From NCBI GenBank assembly GCA_977006965.1, contig OZ345355.1:1116001-1180000 (forward strand): a stretch of 64,000 bases of DNA, given 5' to 3'. A model generated the notes under the pieces. That model searched no databases. It worked only from the letters and a program-made list of their open reading frames with translations, and had not been told where the DNA came from. This document shows, piece by piece, positions 40,896 through 52,109 of this stretch (its first letter is position 1; each line of letters begins with the position of its first letter). A program made the translations under genes and the position numbers. Source of the DNA: Phymatolithon calcareum (taxonomy: Eukaryota > Rhodophyta > Florideophyceae > Hapalidiales).

Positions 40896-41674
40896 AAAAA
40901 ATTCTCGCCCATCTGCTCGTGCATGGATCTGTGGTGTTAAGGTTGGTGTGGGTTCGTACTCAGTGCGTGAAGCTGCAAGAAAAGCGGCGTTTTTCCCTCC
41001 TCAAGATGATATAGAGGGCTCGCAGGTTCGGCTACGGATCTCATTTTATCCTGGAAGAGTTCTCGACCGCAATATCTGGGCCCCTTTTTCACTACTCCCC
41101 AACAAGCGGGAATTAAAAATGTTCCAGGCAGTTCTTCGTCGACTAAAACCTTCGTTTCCTGACCAAAACCGGAACCTTTAAAGCCATCCGAAGAAAACTT
41201 CAGTTCACTGCAGTCTACTTCGAGAATAATTCTGCTCACCGATGATGTTTTCTTCCTTAGGACTACTATATTTCAATGGCAGTGTAATTATGCCTCTCAT
41301 TCCCGCCTCTATAATGACGTCCGGTGAGCGTACAGTTAAATAACATTGCTACTTGGATGAAATGCCGTACGACTCAGCATGCAAAATGTGTAGTACCGAT
41401 TGTAACGAACAAATGATCTTCTATTGCTACGCTGTGGTGGACACTCTGCCTCCAGACGCAAGGTTATTGGACGAGTAGGTACCATGACCGTAGAGGAAGT
41501 ATGCCGTGCGAGACCCAGAGACGTACTCAAAGTTCTGAACTTTAGAAACTGTTTCCGAACAGCCTCAGTCGCTCACCATCTGCTTGAACGATCTTTTAGC
41601 AACGGAGAAAGAAAGAAAATATCATTGCTCCTGTCTTCTGAGTCTGCGATGTCCTCTCTCTTTACGCCATGTTC
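40896..41674. other. Unassigned DNA
   Basis: A minus-strand frame at 40937-41239 (100 residues) overlaps a plus-strand frame of similar length. Neither shows a domain or a paralogue that I trust. Confidence 0.35.
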
Positions 41675-41688
41675 AAATACGGCATACT

Positions 41689-42779
41689 TTTTTCCATTCA
41701 AGTTTATTTAAAAGCCCCACAGACTTCCGACGATATGGGCAAGGCTTCCTCTGATGCTACCTACCTTTGTCTAGCTCACGAAACGTCCACCAGTATGGCG
41801 GACGGGAAAACTCAGGACTCAAAGTAGTCCTATCTCAGTCCTCTACGGGATTATTGGTGCTTTGACTCCACCACTTTTTCCCTTGCATTCTGCGGATTAA
41901 TACAGCCCTTCTTCGTTCTCCATGCGTTCTATGAGTGTCTTTCTAAACAGTAAGAGCTCATCTAGTGCCTTTTCTATTTCCAGTCGTTTTTCTCCTTCGA
42001 GTTCGTACCCTGCTAGCGTGCGTTCAAAGGTCCCCATATGCTCTCTGGCTCTGGTGCCGAATTCTTCAGTCATACTTGCTGTTGACACCTGTGGGAATCT
42101 GCCACAGGCATACTGCAGCGCAAGTTTTCTGTGCTTCACCTTGGGGAACTTGAGAATTGCTGCCAATTCTCTTGTCTTGTCGTATGGTATCTTTCTTTTC
42201 CGCTTCGATTCTAGGCGAACTCCTTCTATTTCCATAAATTTCGATCGAAGTGTTTCCGATGATTGGTTTGTTTGGATATGCTTTACAGCTTCACCGAATG
42301 GCTCTCTGGTCTCCATCGCGGCGATATCTTTCCTCTTGTACTGTCATTTATGGTTGTTTCTTTTTTCGGGCACTTCATTTGAATACAATCGTTCTTTCGC
42401 CTTGTTCCTTCTCAGCATTTTGAAGGCCAAGATTTCTCGTCGATGTGCGCCTCCCTGGATCCGGAACAGGAGATGGAGCCTATCCGTCCTTCCTCGGGCC
42501 AGTGGCCCGAAAACGTGATTGAATAATGTTGCTTCTACTTCCTTGACGGCATTTTGTACGTCTTCTGTCCAAGGAGTTAAGTGCATTGCGTACTCCCAGC
42601 GTGGCTGTACTAGTGCCTTGTATATCTGAATATACTTCTGTATACTCAGCCCTTTCTTGAACACTCCCAGTGTAAGCAACTCGTACACGGGCCGTCCTTG
42701 CTTTCTTTAATCGTTGCATCATTAACGTATCTGTTACTTTTCCGGGTCTAGGGATACTCCAATGTACGTGACCTCCGGA
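41689..42779 (-). mobile_element. LINE family E copy E-2
   Basis: AAATACGGCATACT at 41675-41688 and 42780-42793 flanks it exactly. The minus strand encodes the thumb and downstream region (ALVQPRWEYAMHLTPWTED, GPLARGRTDRL) in two frames and the intact C-terminal segment (41897-42316). It ends with the AAGCC/GGCTT stem, TTTAAATAAACTTG and an A-rich end. It is the fuller relative of the copy at 896-1367. Confidence 0.87.
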
Positions 42780-42920
42780 AAATACGGCATACTGTACTGC
42801 AATACTGTACTGCAATATAGTCCTCTCAGAAGCTGGTATCTGGACAATAGTGGCTCTGCTCTTCCTGCGGATTGGCCACTGCTGTCAGGTTTACCTTCTC
42901 GTTTCTATTTAGATATCTTC

Positions 42921-43321
42921 TGTTGGATGGAGGTTTTGAGGTTGATGGTTGAGATGGTTGAGATGGTTGGGTTGGTTGTGAGATGTTCCTTGGTTTATTG
43001 AGTCGGGGCATCAGATCCGGGTCTTATATAGGCCTCAGATTGAGGTATGATAAGACTACTGATGCTCGTTGCACTACTAAGTGTGATTGAATCAATCAAC
43101 TAAAAGATTGAAATGTCAACTGTGATTGATTTAATAAACAAAATGATTAAATTACTGACAATAACAAGATCAATCAAGAAATTGATTGAACTGCTACATT
43201 GTCAGTAAACATGAAAAGACATGGATTGATTCTATCATAACATATGAGAAATGGTTAGAGACTTATGACAAAAGGATAATGTGTACTGCGACAAGAGCTC
43301 CAAGCAGTCACATTTCCAACA
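42921..43321 (-). repeat. Divergent copia LTR
   Basis: It has TGTTGGA and TCCAACA ends in minus orientation, and its first ~35 bases match the other LTRs of this window. The middle differs, with many TGATTGA/TCAATCA words. It cuts the RNase H frame of copia-1 (GILFGASE). The following internal bases do not show the tRNA primer site found in the other copies. It may be a solo LTR or the LTR of another subfamily. Confidence 0.65.
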
Positions 43322-44518
43322 CTCACTTGCACCGAACAGAATCCCATACTCTCGAGTACCTGCAATGTACCGAAGAACGCGCTTAACACCCATCCAGTGA
43401 CGTTTTAAGGGTTTCTCGCAAAACGAAGAAAGCATGCCGACCGAGTCCGAGTTGTCTGGGCGAGTGCCGACCATCAAGTACATCAGGCTTCCGATAGCTG
43501 GACGATACGGAACTTCGTCTCCAAGAGACTCGGTGTTATCCACTTCCTCGATTGCGGTGTTCTTGTTGCTTGACTCCATTGGGGTAGGTGCAGGTTTCGA
43601 GTTCTCCATGCCGAAGTGTTCCAAGACCGACTGAGCATAGACCGACTGCGAAAGATGAAGGGTCCGAAGAGTACGGTCCCGGCGAATCTCAAGCCCAAGG
43701 CATACATCAAGGTCCCTCATCTCGAACCGCTTGTTCAGCTCCCCCTTGATCCACGAAATGGCAGAGGTGTCGTTTCCAGCAATCAGTAAGTCATCCACAT
43801 ACAGGGCGATGATCATGATGCTGTTTGACTTGTGCCGGACGTACAGACAAGGATCGTTGGGACTGCTTGAGAAGCCGAGCTCGTCGATGAGGAACTTGTC
43901 GATCTTGGCATGCCATTGCCGCGTTGCTTGCTTCAGATCGTATAGTGCCTTCAAGAGCTTGCAAACAAGGTTCGGACGGTTGGGATCTCGAAATCCGGCC
44001 GGAACTTCCATGTAGATGTCTTCGTCAAGGTCACCATGCAGGAACGCTGTCACAATATCCATTTGGTGGAGTTCCAGATCATGGACAGCAACCGTTGCAA
44101 GTAGGATACGAATCGTGGTGAATTTCACGACTGGGGCATACGTTTCACCGTAGTCCACCCCATGCACCTGTCGGAACCCTTTTGCCACAATTCGAACTTT
44201 TGCGCCTGTATGCCTGACTTTGAAGACATACTTGCACGGTAGCACGTTCATGTCGGAGTTGCGCGGAACCAGTTTCCATGTATTGTTATGGACGAGTGAA
44301 GAATGTTCTTTCTCAATAGCCTTTGACCAGAAGACGACATTATGATTTGAAGTCGCTTCCGTAAAGGTTTGAGGTATTTGATGAGAAGACAAACCGAATT
44401 CCGATGCGAGATTGACAGATTCGAAGGCAAGCATTGCAGTGTACGGGGGAGCTCTCCAGAAGTCAGTGGGTGGTTTTGAGACCCGAGCTGACCTGCGCAG
44501 AATGGGTTTGGCGATCAT
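43322..44518 (-). pseudogene. Copia-1 reverse transcriptase and part of RNase H
   Basis: The frame encodes about 400 residues without a stop. NTWKLVPRNSDMNVLPCKYV and VRIVAKGFRQVHGVDYGETY mark the start of the copia RT, QMDIVTAFLHGDLDEDIYME the first catalytic Asp, and LYVDDLLIAGND the intact YVDD box. RPAIGSLMYLMVGTRPD leads to the RNase H linker. The frame is cut at GILFGASE by the LTR, so RNase H is missing its catalytic core. LYDLKQATRQW replaces the usual YGLKQAPRQW. Confidence 0.87.
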
Positions 44519-44592
44519 CGGTGTAGTTTCTTCAGATGCCGGTGGTGCTGTTGGTTGTTCTGCATCGTCCGCCTGCTGCCCTTCTTAGTTAG

Positions 44593-45477
44593 TCACATCG
44601 AGATTCTTGTTGTTTTCCTCCGAAGTGTCCTTAGCTTCAACCGTATCCTCACATTCTTGGATGACTCCGTCGTCTGGAATGTCAGTGGATACATCACCTT
44701 CTTGGAGCTTAGATCCCACAGCTTATATCCTTTGGACGAAGTCGCATATCCCAGCATAATGGCTTCACGAGTTCGAGAGTCGAGTTTCTTAACCTTCTTT
44801 TTCGGAATCACGTACCAACACTTTATGCCAAATACACGTAATTGTCCCAAGTCTGGAGCGGCACCCATCCATATGTGATGGGGGGTCGTGTTCGAAGGTA
44901 GTCCTCGTGACGTAACTCGATTGCGAACATACACAGCAGTAGCAAGTGCTTCAGCCCTGAACTTCTTCTCGATGCCTCTGTGATGAAGCATCGAGCGCAC
45001 CAAGTTGAGAAGGGTGCGGTTTACGCGTTCAGCCACCCCATTCTGTTGTGGAGTATATGCTACTGTGAGTTGCTGATGTATAGCGTGTTGGTTGGAAAGG
45101 TACTCGCCTCCGTTATCGGTCCTAATAGCCTTGAGCTTTGGTGCAGTCGAGAAGTCCTGAACGTTCAAATGCTTAAGCTTTCTCCCAGTGTGGGTTTCAG
45201 CATACTTGTGGAACTTTCGAAAACACTCAAAGCTCTCCGACTTCCGTCGCATGGTGTATACAGTGGTCCATTTGGAGTGATCATCGATGAATATGATGAA
45301 GTTTCGAGAGCCTCCAAGTGATGGAATGTCGATAGGACCTAAGACGTCGGAATATACGAGGTTGAGGACAGCTTCAGAACGAGTACTACTAGACTTTGGG
45401 ATAGGAGCGCGATGACCTTTGCCGGCAAGACAGCCCTTGTATGGATGTTCTGGGATTGGATTGGGATGTAGGTTCAC
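44593..45477 (-). pseudogene. Copia-1 integrase
   Basis: GCLAGKGHRAPIPKSSS follows the (lost) zinc-binding His pair. The catalytic D-D-E is seen as YSDVLGP, AIRTDNGGEYLSN and QQNGVAERVNRT. The C-terminal VRNRVTSRGLPSN and KCWYVIPKKKVKKLDSRTRE follow. About 11 residues between the second Asp and the Glu are lost by a deletion near 45098 compared with copia-2. Another deletion near 44690 joins the linker out of frame. Confidence 0.82.
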
Positions 45478-45922
45478 ACCATATCAGAGATACCAGAGGG
45501 ATGGACATGAGCGAGACGTTCATGCCAAAGCTGGAGGCTAGCAAGACAAGAAACTTCGGTAACTTTATTGTCATCTGCAAGATCGAGTGAGTAGAAACTC
45601 TTGCAAAGTATTCCTGTAGCAACCGTGTCATCATGAGCTTTAACATAGCAACGACTGTTCTTGAACGTAATCCCATATCCATACTCATCCATTTTGGATA
45701 CCGATAGTAAAGAGTACCCAAAGTCCGGTATGTGCATAACATCCCTGAGTTTGCATTTCGACGGCTTCCCATTCACATTGATCGTAATAATGGCATCACC
45801 CTTTCCAGCGATTGTGGCCTTAGCTTTCGTTCCCATTTCAACAGTAGACAACAGTTCGGTGTACGTGCAGAAGAGTGAGCGGTCAAACGTCATGTGGGAT
45901 GTGCTTCCAGAGTCAATGATCC
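45474..45922 (-). pseudogene. Copia-1 protease and integrase N-terminus
   Basis: IDSGSTSHMTFDRS is the retropepsin active site (DSG). VMHIPDFGYSLLSVSKMDEY and LWHERLAHVHPSGISDMV (integrase HHCC start) follow. Bases before IDSG are missing because an LTR inserted at 45923. Confidence 0.83.
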
Positions 45923-46394
45923 TGTTGGAAGTGTGACTGCTTGGAGCATTAGTCGCATCACACTTCATTTGTGGATGCTTGATCTCGGTACACGTGTACA
46001 CGTGTCAATAAGTCTCACAGCTGTGTTTGGAGACGTTCAGAGAAGAATTTTGCTCTGGACACGTGTACAGATGTGATTGGCCGATATGAATCATACCATC
46101 GTACTCAGCATCAAAACTGATGAGTTTTGGTATATTACACGTGTATGACAATATGATAATGTTATGATAGATTAGTTTAGGGTTACTTGGTCTCCGTCGT
46201 CTAGCAAGGGCCCATAATTAGATCTAGCATATAGGGCTAGTCTAGATCTCATATTCAGGACTATGTAGCCAGGTTCTGAGGTCGAGCAAGGCAATAAACC
46301 AAGGAACTCATTCACCAACAACTCAGCAACCACTCAACCAATTCATCTGAACCAAACCATTCGATCATCCTTATCGCATCCCTAACCTCCAACA
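45923..46394 (+). repeat. Copia LTR-1 (5' LTR of copia-2), 472 bp
   Basis: It starts TGTTGGAAGTGTGACTGC and ends ACCTCCAACA. It contains the CGGTACACGTGTACACGTGT double palindrome. It is followed 3 bases later by a primer-binding site. Confidence 0.85.
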
Positions 46395-46397
46395 ACA

Positions 46398-46411
46398 GGT
46401 TATGGGCCCAG
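46398..46411 (+). promoter_or_regulatory. Primer-binding site (initiator tRNA-Met internal segment)
   Basis: GGTTATGGGCCCAG is complementary to the anticodon region CTGGGCCCATAACC of eukaryotic initiator tRNA-Met. Priming by a half-tRNA is known for Drosophila copia, whose site reads the same as I recall it. An identical site is at 51529-51542. Confidence 0.8.
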
Positions 46412-46889
46412 TTAATGCGATTTAAATTTCAACCGTCATCATCCACACCGTCTCCGGGGTTCTCCTTCGCCCCTGATCTGTCTCTGTCAACATCCCTGAT
46501 TCGTGTTACAGCTCTCACGCTCCTGGTAAACAGCCCTCTAGGGTCGTTACCTTGATTGTGATCTGTTCTGGCATTGTGCCTGGTTCTTCGGAGCACACGT
46601 ACTTGCGTCTCCTCACTCAATTACTACCACTGTGGTGCACAACCCTTTGGAAAGTCTTTAGTGGGGCCCGCTCGTACAGGGTTTTTTTTCTCAACTTTTT
46701 TCTATCAACTTCGAAGAAGCTCAAGAGGTATACGGCCGTAGTGCCATCCCCAGATCAAGGTCCGGGTTATTCTGACCCGACGGAATTCTTATAAGGGATA
46801 GATTGCTTTGATAGTTAACCTTGTGTTAGCTCGCAGTGGACTCCCCGAACGGATTTTCAACAAGATTTTCAAGACCCCCAAGTCCTAAA

Positions 46890-49338
46890 ATGGACAACTC
46901 ACAAGGAACGCTGAAGGTCGAAAAGCTCAATGGGACCAATTTCCATACTTGGAAACAGAAAATTCAGCTAGTACAAATCTTTCCGCAAACTCGATGAATA
47001 CATTGAGCACGATCCACCGGCACGGGAATCGGACGATTTCAAGATATGGCGTCGTAACGATAACAAAGCGAAAGCTATTATCGGCCTATCACTGTCCGAC
47101 GAACATCTCGAACATGTCCGAGATGCGAAAACAGCTAAGGAAATGTGGCAGGCGATTCTAAACATCTTCGAACGTCATACCCTTCTCAACAAATTGGCTA
47201 CTCGTCGCAAAATTTTTACAGCCACTATGCTCGAAGACGAGAAAATACTGCCCTATACGAACCGTATTCGGCAGCTCGCATCCACCCTCAAGTCAATGGG
47301 TGTCGACATCGACGATAAAGAAATGGCAATGGCCGTGCTCAACGGACTTCCGGAACGCTTCGATAGCTTAATCAATGCACTCGATGCTCTCGGCAATGAA
47401 GATGAGTCATTCTCTCTTGAATTCATAAAGAGTAGACTTTTGCAAGAAGAGCAACGCATGTCTACGAGAGTCGAAGCATCAACCGTGAAAGCTGAGACTG
47501 CCGCACTGTTCGCTTCCAGACGTGATGGAGAACGTATTCGTGACTTCTGCGACCATTGTCATCGATCCAGACATAAGAGCGTTAAGTGCTGGACCAAGTT
47601 CCCGCATCTTGCTCCAGACGGATACAAACGTCGAAATGAAAAACAGACCAAACCATCTGCATTTCTGACCGATGAATCGAAACCCATTCGCGTGATGTCC
47701 GATTCCGACTTTGTATGTCTGATGGCCAATGTGCGCAGGGCCGACATTCCCGAAAAGTCAAACTCGTGGATCATCGACTCTGGAAGTACATCGCATATGA
47801 CATTTGACCGTTCAATTTTCTGCTCCTACACCGAAATGACGTCAACTGTGGAGATGGGAACGAAAGCTCAGGCCACAATCGCAGGAAAAGGTGATGCTAT
47901 CATCACAATCAATGTCAATGGGAAGCCGTCCAAATGCAAACTGAAGGATGTCATGCACATTCCAGACTTTGGATACTCTTTACTATCGGTATCTAAAATG
48001 GATGAGAATGGATATGGAATCACGTTCAAGAACAGACGCTGCTATATTAAAGCTCATGATGAAACAATTGCTACAGGTACACTTCGCAAGAATCTCTGCT
48101 CACTCGATCTTGCAGATGACAATAAAGTTAACGAAGTTTCCTGTCTTGCTAGCATTCAACTTGGGCATGAACGTCTCGCTCATTTCCAACCATCTGGTAT
48201 CTCTGATATGGTACGTCATGGGGTGGTCAAAGGTGTAAACATATCTCCCAGTCCAATTTCAAAACATCCATGTAGTGGCTGTCTTGCCGGCAAAGGTCAT
48301 CGCGCTCCTATTCCAAAGTCCAGTAGTACTCATTCTAAAGCCGTCCTCGACCTCGTGCATTCTGACGTCTTAGGTCCTATCGACATTCCGTCACTTGGAG
48401 GCTACCAATACTTCATCACGTTCATTGATGATCACTCCAAGTGGACCACAGTGTTCACGATGCGAAAGAAGTCAGAGAGCTTTGAGTGTTTTCGAAAGTT
48501 CCACAAGTACGCTGAAACCCATACAGGTAGAAAGCTTAAACATTTGAATGTACAGGATTTTTCGCCTTCACCAAAGCTCAAGGCTATTCGGACAGATAAC
48601 GGAGGCGAGTACCTTTCCAACGAGTTCAAGGAATATTTGGCACAACACGCTATACAGCAGCAACTCACAGTATCATACACCCCACAACAAAATGGGGTGG
48701 CTGAACGCATGAACCGCACCCTTCTCAACTTGGTGCGCCGGATGCTTCACCACAGAGGCATCGAGAAGAAGTTCTGGGCTGAAGCACTTGCTACTGCTGT
48801 ATATATTCGCAATCGAGTTACGTCACGAGGACTACCTTCGAACACGACCCCCCATCACATATGGATGGGTGCCGCTCCAGACTTGGGACAATTACGTGTA
48901 TTTGGCATAAAGTGTTGGTACGTGATTCCGAAAAAGAAGGTTAAGAAACTCGACTCTCGAACTCGTGAAGCCATTATGCTGGGATATTCGACTTCGTCCA
49001 AAGGATATAAGCTGTGGGATCTAAGCTCCAAGAAGATGATTGTGTCAAGGGATGTGACGTTCGACGAATCGGATTGCGGATTAGGTGAGGCAAAAACGGA
49101 TGTATTCACTGACATTCCTGACGACGGAGTCGTCCAAGCATGCGAGGATACGGTTGAAGCTAAGGACACTTCGGAGGAAAACAACAAGAACCTCGAGGTG
49201 ACTAACGAAGAAGGGCAGAAGGCGGACGATGCAGAACAACTAACAACACCACCAGCATCTGAAGTAACTACACCGATGATCGCCAAACCCATTCTGCGCA
49301 GGTCAGCTCGGGTCTCAAAACCACGCACTGACTTTTAG
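46890..49338 (+). pseudogene. Copia-2 gag, protease, integrase (frameshifted, stop at the end)
   Basis: Translation starts at the conserved MDNSQGTLKVEKLN (46890). A 1-base insertion near 46972 shifts the frame, so the long open stretch runs from 47143. It encodes the gag (UBN2-type) domain, and the zinc knuckle CDHCHRSRHKSVKC (47550-47590). Then come the protease IDSGSTSHMTF, the integrase HHCC (LGHERLAHFQPSG, CSGCLAGKG) and its D-D-E residues (HSDVLGP, RTDNGGEY, NGVAERMN). It ends at a TAG replacing Trp just before the RT. Unlike copies 1, 4 and 5 it keeps Glu at the linker stop position. Confidence 0.87.
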
Positions 49339-49477
49339 AGAGCCCCCCGGCACACTGCAATACTTCCTTTCGAATCTGTCAATCTCGCATCGGAATCCGG
49401 TTTGTCTTCTCATCAAATACCTCAGACCTTTAAGGAAGCGACTTCAAATCATAATGTCGACTTCTGCTTAAAGGCCA

Positions 49478-49978
49478 TGTTGGAGAAGGTTAGGCAAGTG
49501 ATGAGGAGAAAGAAAAAGTTTGGTTGAAGGAAAATGGTTTAGTATAAGCTGAGATAGGTGAGAATGAGTTCCTTGCTTTATTCACTTGGCGGATCCCAGG
49601 TCGAGCATATACAGACCAGAAGACTCAATCAACTTGATCAAAAACCATAATTGACGACGAAGACACTCTAACCCTAAACAAATTTGTCATAATATCATAT
49701 GACGCGTGTAACATGAAAAAATCAAAGAGTATCTTCTGAATGAGGGGGGTATGATTATTATAGGCTTTGACACGAAAATATACAATCATCTACTGAGTGA
49801 GGGGAGTATGATTATCATACTCTTATCATACTTTGACACGTGGCACTGCCAATCTTCTTGATCCAAAGTTCTGAGACACTTTGACATTCGACTTGACACG
49901 TGTACACGTTTTCCGAGATCATACCGTGATATTGAAGTGTGTTTGCGACTAGGGCTCCAAGCAAGCACACTTCCAACA
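49478..49978 (-). repeat. Solo copia LTR in opposite orientation inside copia-2
   Basis: It has TGTTGGAGAAGG and CACTTCCAACA ends, minus orientation. It contains a local duplication of the GAGTGAGGGGAGTATGATTA segment. Flanks are not duplicated, and about 220 codons of the host RT are missing at the junction, so a deletion accompanied or followed insertion. Confidence 0.82.
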
Positions 49979-51114
49979 ATGCCAAGATCGACAAGTTCCT
50001 CATCGACGAGCTCGGCTTCTCAAGCAGTCCCAACGATCCTTGTCTGTACGTCCGGCACAAGTCAAACAGCATCATGATCATCGCCCTGTATGTGGATGAC
50101 TTACTGATTGCTGGAAACGACACCTCTGCCATTTCGTGGATCAAGGGGGAGCTGAACAAGCGGTTCGAGATGAAGGACCTTGATGAAACAAGTGTATGCC
50201 TTGGGCTTGAGATTCGTCGGGACCGTACTCTTCGGACCCTTCATCTTTCGCAGTCGGTCTACGCTCAGTTGGTCTTGGAACGCTTCGGCATGGAGAACTC
50301 GAAACCTGCACCTACCCCAATGGAGTCAAGCAACAAGAACACCGCAATCGAGGAAGTGGATATCACCGAGTCTCTTGGAGACGAATTTCCGTATCGTCCA
50401 GCTATCGGAAGCCTGATGTACTTGATGGTCGGCACTCGTCCAGACATCTCGGACTCGGTCGGCAAGCTTTCTTCGTTTTGCGAGAAACCCTTAAAGCGTC
50501 ACTGGATGGGTGTTAAGCGCGTTCTTCGGTACATTGCAGGTACTCGAGACTATGGGATTCTGTTTCGTGCAAGTGAGAGCTTGGTGCCAATTGGGTACAC
50601 AGACGCGGATTGGGCAGGTTGTCGTGAGACAAGGCGATCAACAAGGGGGTATGTGTTCCTTCTTGCAGGGGGAGCTATAAGCTGGCGTTCGAAGAAACAA
50701 ACTATCGTCGCCACGTCAACATGTGAAGCGGAGTACATCGCTTCTTGTGCCGCCGCCAAGGAAGCTGTTTCGCTGTCAAGACTTATCGCAGATATCCAAG
50801 GTCTCCAGAAGCCCACTCTCATGACTTTGTATACCGATAACCAGAGTGCAATCACAACCGGGAGGAACGCTGCCATTACTCAACGTAACAAGCATATTGA
50901 CATCCAATATCACTACGTTCGTGATGTTGTTGCAACAGGAAAGATCTCGATTAAGTACTGCAATACTGAGTCCATGGTTGCTGATGCACTAACCAAGCCA
51001 CTCGATCGAATCATGACAGAGAAGTTCGCTCAACATATGGGAGTATGCAAGCAAATGGAGAAGTGTCCCTCGATCAAGGGGGAGTGTTGGAAGTGTAATT
51101 GCTTGGAGCACTAG
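49979..51114 (+). pseudogene. Copia-2 reverse transcriptase C-terminal part and RNase H
   Basis: The frame opens inside the RT at AKIDKFLIDELGFSSSPND. It keeps LYVDDLLIAGNDTSAI and then a complete RNase H: YTDADWAGC, ISWRSKKQTIVATSTCEAEY, LYTDNQSAITTGRNAAITQR and the KHIDIQYHYVRD end, with all acidic residues present. The stop lies in the LTR (CLEH). The N-terminal RT half is deleted, so no polymerase activity is expected. Confidence 0.85.
51070..51084 (+). promoter_or_regulatory. Polypurine tract of copia-2
   Basis: CGATCAAGGGGGAG directly precedes the TGTTGG of the 3' LTR, the usual position of the plus-strand primer. The same motif precedes LTR-3 as GATCAAAGGGGAG. Confidence 0.7.
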
Positions 51115-51525
51115 TCACAAACAAACTTCAATATCAAGGTATGATCTCGGTACACGTGTACACGTGTCAAGTTGTAAGTCAAAGTGTCTCAGAACTTTGA
51201 ATCAAGAAGATTGGCAGTGACACGTGTCAAAGTATGATAAGAGTATGATAATCATACTCCCCTCACTCATTAGATGATTCTTGATTTTTTCATGTTACAC
51301 GTGTCATATGATAGTATGACAAATTTGTTTAGGGTTAGTGTGTCTCCGTCGTCAGTTAGTGTTTTGATCAAGTCTGGTTGTGTTCTCTGGTCTATATAGT
51401 CTTGACCTGAGGTCCGCCAAGTGAATAAACCAAGGAACTCATTCTCACCTAACTCCACTTCTCCTTCACCAATCTTCACCAACCAAACTTTTCCAATCTC
51501 CTAATCTTATCCCTAGCCTCCAACA
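51085..51525 (+). repeat. Copia LTR-2, shared by copia-2 and copia-3 (441 bp)
   Basis: It is preceded by the copia-2 polypurine tract and followed by a copia-3 primer-binding site, so it serves as 3' LTR of one and 5' LTR of the next. It has CACGTG at 51153, 51161, 51221 and 51298, a TATATA at 51393-51398 and AATAAA at 51424-51429. Confidence 0.88.
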
Positions 51526-51528
51526 ACA

Positions 51529-51542
51529 GGTTATGGGCCCAG
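51529..51542 (+). promoter_or_regulatory. Primer-binding site of copia-3
   Basis: GGTTATGGGCCCAG, identical to the site at 46398-46411. Confidence 0.8.
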
Positions 51543-51599
51543 TCAGCGCTTGATCCCCACCGCGCTTCATCATCATCGTCGTCTCCGGGGCTCATCCTT

Positions 51600-51960
51600 C
51601 GCCCCCGATCTTCTCCTGGTTGCGCATCCTTGCTTGATTACCTCTGGTTTTCTCGCAAAGCCCGCTGCAGAGGAATTGTCTGTCATTGTTCACGAGCTTC
51701 CTGTTCGGTTCCTTGCTCACTTACCTCTGGTCTTTGAGTGAGGCCCGTTCAGAAAGTGTTATAGCGTCTTGCAGTGCGCGTTGCCGGCTGCAGGTTCAGG
51801 TGTACCAAAACATCACAAGGGTTTCTGTTGTGTCTCCTTGCTTGATTACCTTCGGTTTTCTTGTCGGGCCCACCTCAGGATACCACAAAGCGTCTTGCAG
51901 TGCGTGTTGCCGACTCCAGGTTCAGGTGTACCAAAACGCCACAAGAGGTATACGGCCATT
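51600..51960 (+). repeat. Copia-3 leader tandem repeats
   Basis: The leader holds about two and a half units of a ~125 base repeat. Each includes GCGTCTTGCAGTGCG, GGTTCAGGTGTACCAAAAC and TTGCTTGATTACCT. The same units occur on the minus strand in the copia-4 leader (59160-59430) and copia-5 leader (62890-63230). Confidence 0.7.
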
Positions 51961-52109
51961 GAGCCATCCCCCGATCAAGGACCGGGTCATTCCGACTCGA
52001 AGGAATTTCTTATAAGGGATAGATTGCCTTGATAGTTGACCTTGTGTCGACTCGCAGTGGACTCCCCAAACGGATTTTCGACAAGAATAGAAGACCCCCA
52101 CTCCGCAAA

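Larger units (their letters stand above)
43322..45922 (-). mobile_element. Copia-1, internal part only (protease to RNase H)
   Basis: This minus-strand Ty1/copia remnant lacks gag and both of its own LTR junctions. It is cut on the right in the protease by the LTR at 45923 and on the left in RNase H by the LTR at 42921-43321. Coding pieces are listed separately. A TAA at 44586-44588 in the integrase-RT linker is shared with copia-4 and copia-5. Confidence 0.85.
46395..51084 (+). mobile_element. Copia-2 internal region
   Basis: It has a primer-binding site at 46398-46411, a leader, gag-pol from 46890, a solo LTR at 49478-49978 with loss of about 220 codons beside it, the RT/RNase H rest to 51084, and a polypurine tract. 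It shares its 3' LTR (51085-51525) with copia-3. Confidence 0.87.

Noticed and set aside
40937-41239. 100-residue minus-strand frame as a gene
   Set aside because: An overlapping plus frame is equally good and neither has a domain, promoter or paralogue.
42480-42815. Minus-strand frame continuing past LINE E-2
   Set aside because: It is a shifted frame of the LINE and crosses the target duplication.
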